Shown here: positions 63,182-64,000 of the stretch, piece after piece
How the letters are laid out: every line of letters begins with the position of its first letter
Numbering within the stretch: the first letter of the stretch is position 1
Source: Turicibacter faecis
GTDB taxonomy: Bacteria; Bacillota_I; Bacilli_A; MOL361; Turicibacteraceae
NCBI RefSeq assembly: GCF_037076425.1
Contig: NZ_AP028127.1
Location: 2,114,501 to 2,178,500, forward strand
Direction: 5' to 3'
Length of the DNA stretch: 64,000 nucleotides
Made by a program: the position numbers and the translations under genes
Notes under the pieces: generated by a model
What the model was told of the DNA's origin: nothing
Database searches by the model: none
The model's input: only the letters and a program-made list of their open reading frames with translations

Positions 63182-63601
63182 TTATTTTCCTTTTTCTTGT
63201 AAATATTTACAAATTAATATTAATTGAGAATTAAATTCTTTAACGTAAGGCGACGTCGTATCCATTTTAGGATATAAATAGATAATCTCGTCCTCAAACA
63301 TCAAACTGAGTTGACTTTCTTGATTAGATATAAGATATTGACTTTTAATTAAATGATTTAAGTCTCTTGTTATCATCGATACGGTTTCAGCGTCGTAACT
63401 CAACCTAATCAACTGATAGTCCGAAGTAAAAATATAAAGGATTAAAGATTTATCCCTACAATATAAATTTTTAGGATAAATGACGGTTTTATGATCAAAA
63501 ACAAGACATTCATCAATAACCTTTAACAGGTAAATAAGAGCTACAGATTGGGAGTCACTATATCGCATTGAATTTTCCCTTAATTGATTAATGGTAATCA
63601 T
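63182..63601 (-). CDS. Hypothetical protein, 139 aa
   Basis: Not recognised. Soluble, alpha/beta in appearance, with many hydrophobic residues (SVALIYLLKVIDECLVF, LILYIFTSDYQLIRLSYD, LSLMFEDEIIYLYP). AAAGGAGGG lies 6 nt before the ATG. It is on the same strand as the truncated ORF upstream (51 nt gap), so the two may form an operon. Confidence 0.65.
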   Translation of the reverse strand: MITINQLRENSMRYSDSQSVALIYLLKVIDECLVFDHKTVIYPKNLYCRDKSLILYIFTSDYQLIRLSYDAETVSMITRDLNHLIKSQYLISNQESQLSLMFEDEIIYLYPKMDTTSPYVKEFNSQLILICKYLQEKGK

Positions 63602-63652
63602 AAAAACCCTCCTTTCACAACAAGATATGTCTTAAAAGGAGGAAAAAGAACA

Positions 63653-64000
63653 CTAGACAATAATTCTTAATAAATAATTATAAATAATGAGCTGTTCCTG
63701 ATCAATTGGGGTCATAATCATTTCTCTTAAAGTATAAGGAACTTTCACTGCATCACGGATAAACTTCATTCGTTGTTTAGCGACTGCCTCGTAGAATTCC
63801 TCTTTATTATGCGTTCTTAAGTAATTTTTTAATGGTAATCCTAACTCTTTTAACTGTGGATACTCTTCATAATAAAAGGTAACTAAATCTATTGTTGCAA
63901 CGTGAGCTCTATCATATTTCATATTTTTAGGATTAAGGAGTTGGGTATAGTAATAATTAAGTTCTGTTACTTTGCTTACATCTTCTCCGTCTTTTGCTAG
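63653..64000 (-). CDS. Hypothetical protein, C-terminal part (5' end outside window)
   Basis: The frame is open to the last base of the window: 26 codons precede the internal ATG at 63922 without a stop (LAKDGEDVSKVTELNYYYTQ and onward). So the gene continues past the edge. Visible are 115 residues, mostly helical and charged (FYYEEYPQLKELGLPLKNYL, EFYEAVAKQRMKFIRDAVK, LREMIMTPIDQEQLIIYNYL). Family not recognised. Confidence 0.6.
   Translation of the reverse strand, partial: LAKDGEDVSKVTELNYYYTQLLNPKNMKYDRAHVATIDLVTFYYEEYPQLKELGLPLKNYLRTHNKEEFYEAVAKQRMKFIRDAVKVPYTLREMIMTPIDQEQLIIYNYLLRIIV

Overview
This is an AT-rich chromosomal segment from a low-GC, anaerobic, fermentative member of the Bacillota. 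The gene set fits a Turicibacter- or Erysipelotrichia-like gut bacterium: class-F flavodiiron fusion, rubrerythrin, bifunctional AdhE, FeoB, PyrR-type leaders, an ANTAR-controlled glnA and an agr peptide locus. That placement is inference from gene content; there is no rRNA here. Most genes lie on the minus strand, and most carry clear Shine-Dalgarno sites and intrinsic terminators.

Layout. 1-9 kb: the feoB 3' end, a VanZ-like protein, tRNA-Ser(UGA), tdk, an S66 LD-carboxypeptidase, an M20 amidohydrolase, a MerR/TipA regulator, rpmE, murA and a YfcE-type phosphoesterase. 9.5-13.1 kb: an RpiR regulator and a nitrogen module, in which an ANTAR protein gene is followed by a promoter, a two-hairpin ANTAR leader with a terminator, and glnA. 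13.3-28 kb: de novo pyrimidine synthesis in two transcription units, pyrF-pyrE and pyrP-pyrB-pyrC-carA-carB-pyrK-pyrD. Each has its own near-consensus promoter and PyrR-type attenuator. Between them lie an IS30 remnant, a small hypothetical gene and an intact ISL3-family element.

28-41 kb: an HD hydrolase, two paralogous uncharacterised proteins flanking a lipoprotein-type yidC, a flavodiiron-rubredoxin-NROR fusion, a sugar O-acetyltransferase, tyrA and adhE. 41-45 kb: a complete agrBDCA quorum-sensing operon. It faces a small lipoprotein gene across a 650-bp spacer that holds a 9-12-9 LytTR-type tandem site and a possible 36-aa peptide ORF. 45-50 kb: a MarR/GNAT pair, a second GNAT gene of foreign appearance, eroded sequence and an intact IS66-family element. 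50-64 kb: guaA, a guanine-riboswitch-controlled purine permease, VanZ and RDD membrane proteins, an M42 peptidase, dusB, a CaCA exchanger, mntP under a manganese riboswitch, a membrane-anchored NAGPA-domain protein, folP-folB-folK, rubrerythrin and two unknown genes.

The strongest new observations are these. Both intact ISs have perfect 8-bp target duplications inside the T-tract of an intrinsic terminator, and the two restored targets share AAAAAGAGC. The agr spacer carries a perfect LytTR tandem motif oriented toward a candidate small peptide and the lipoprotein. The ANTAR protein lacks the receiver acidic pocket, while its RNA target is canonical. No CRISPR array, toxin-antitoxin pair, prophage or recognisable anti-phage system was seen.
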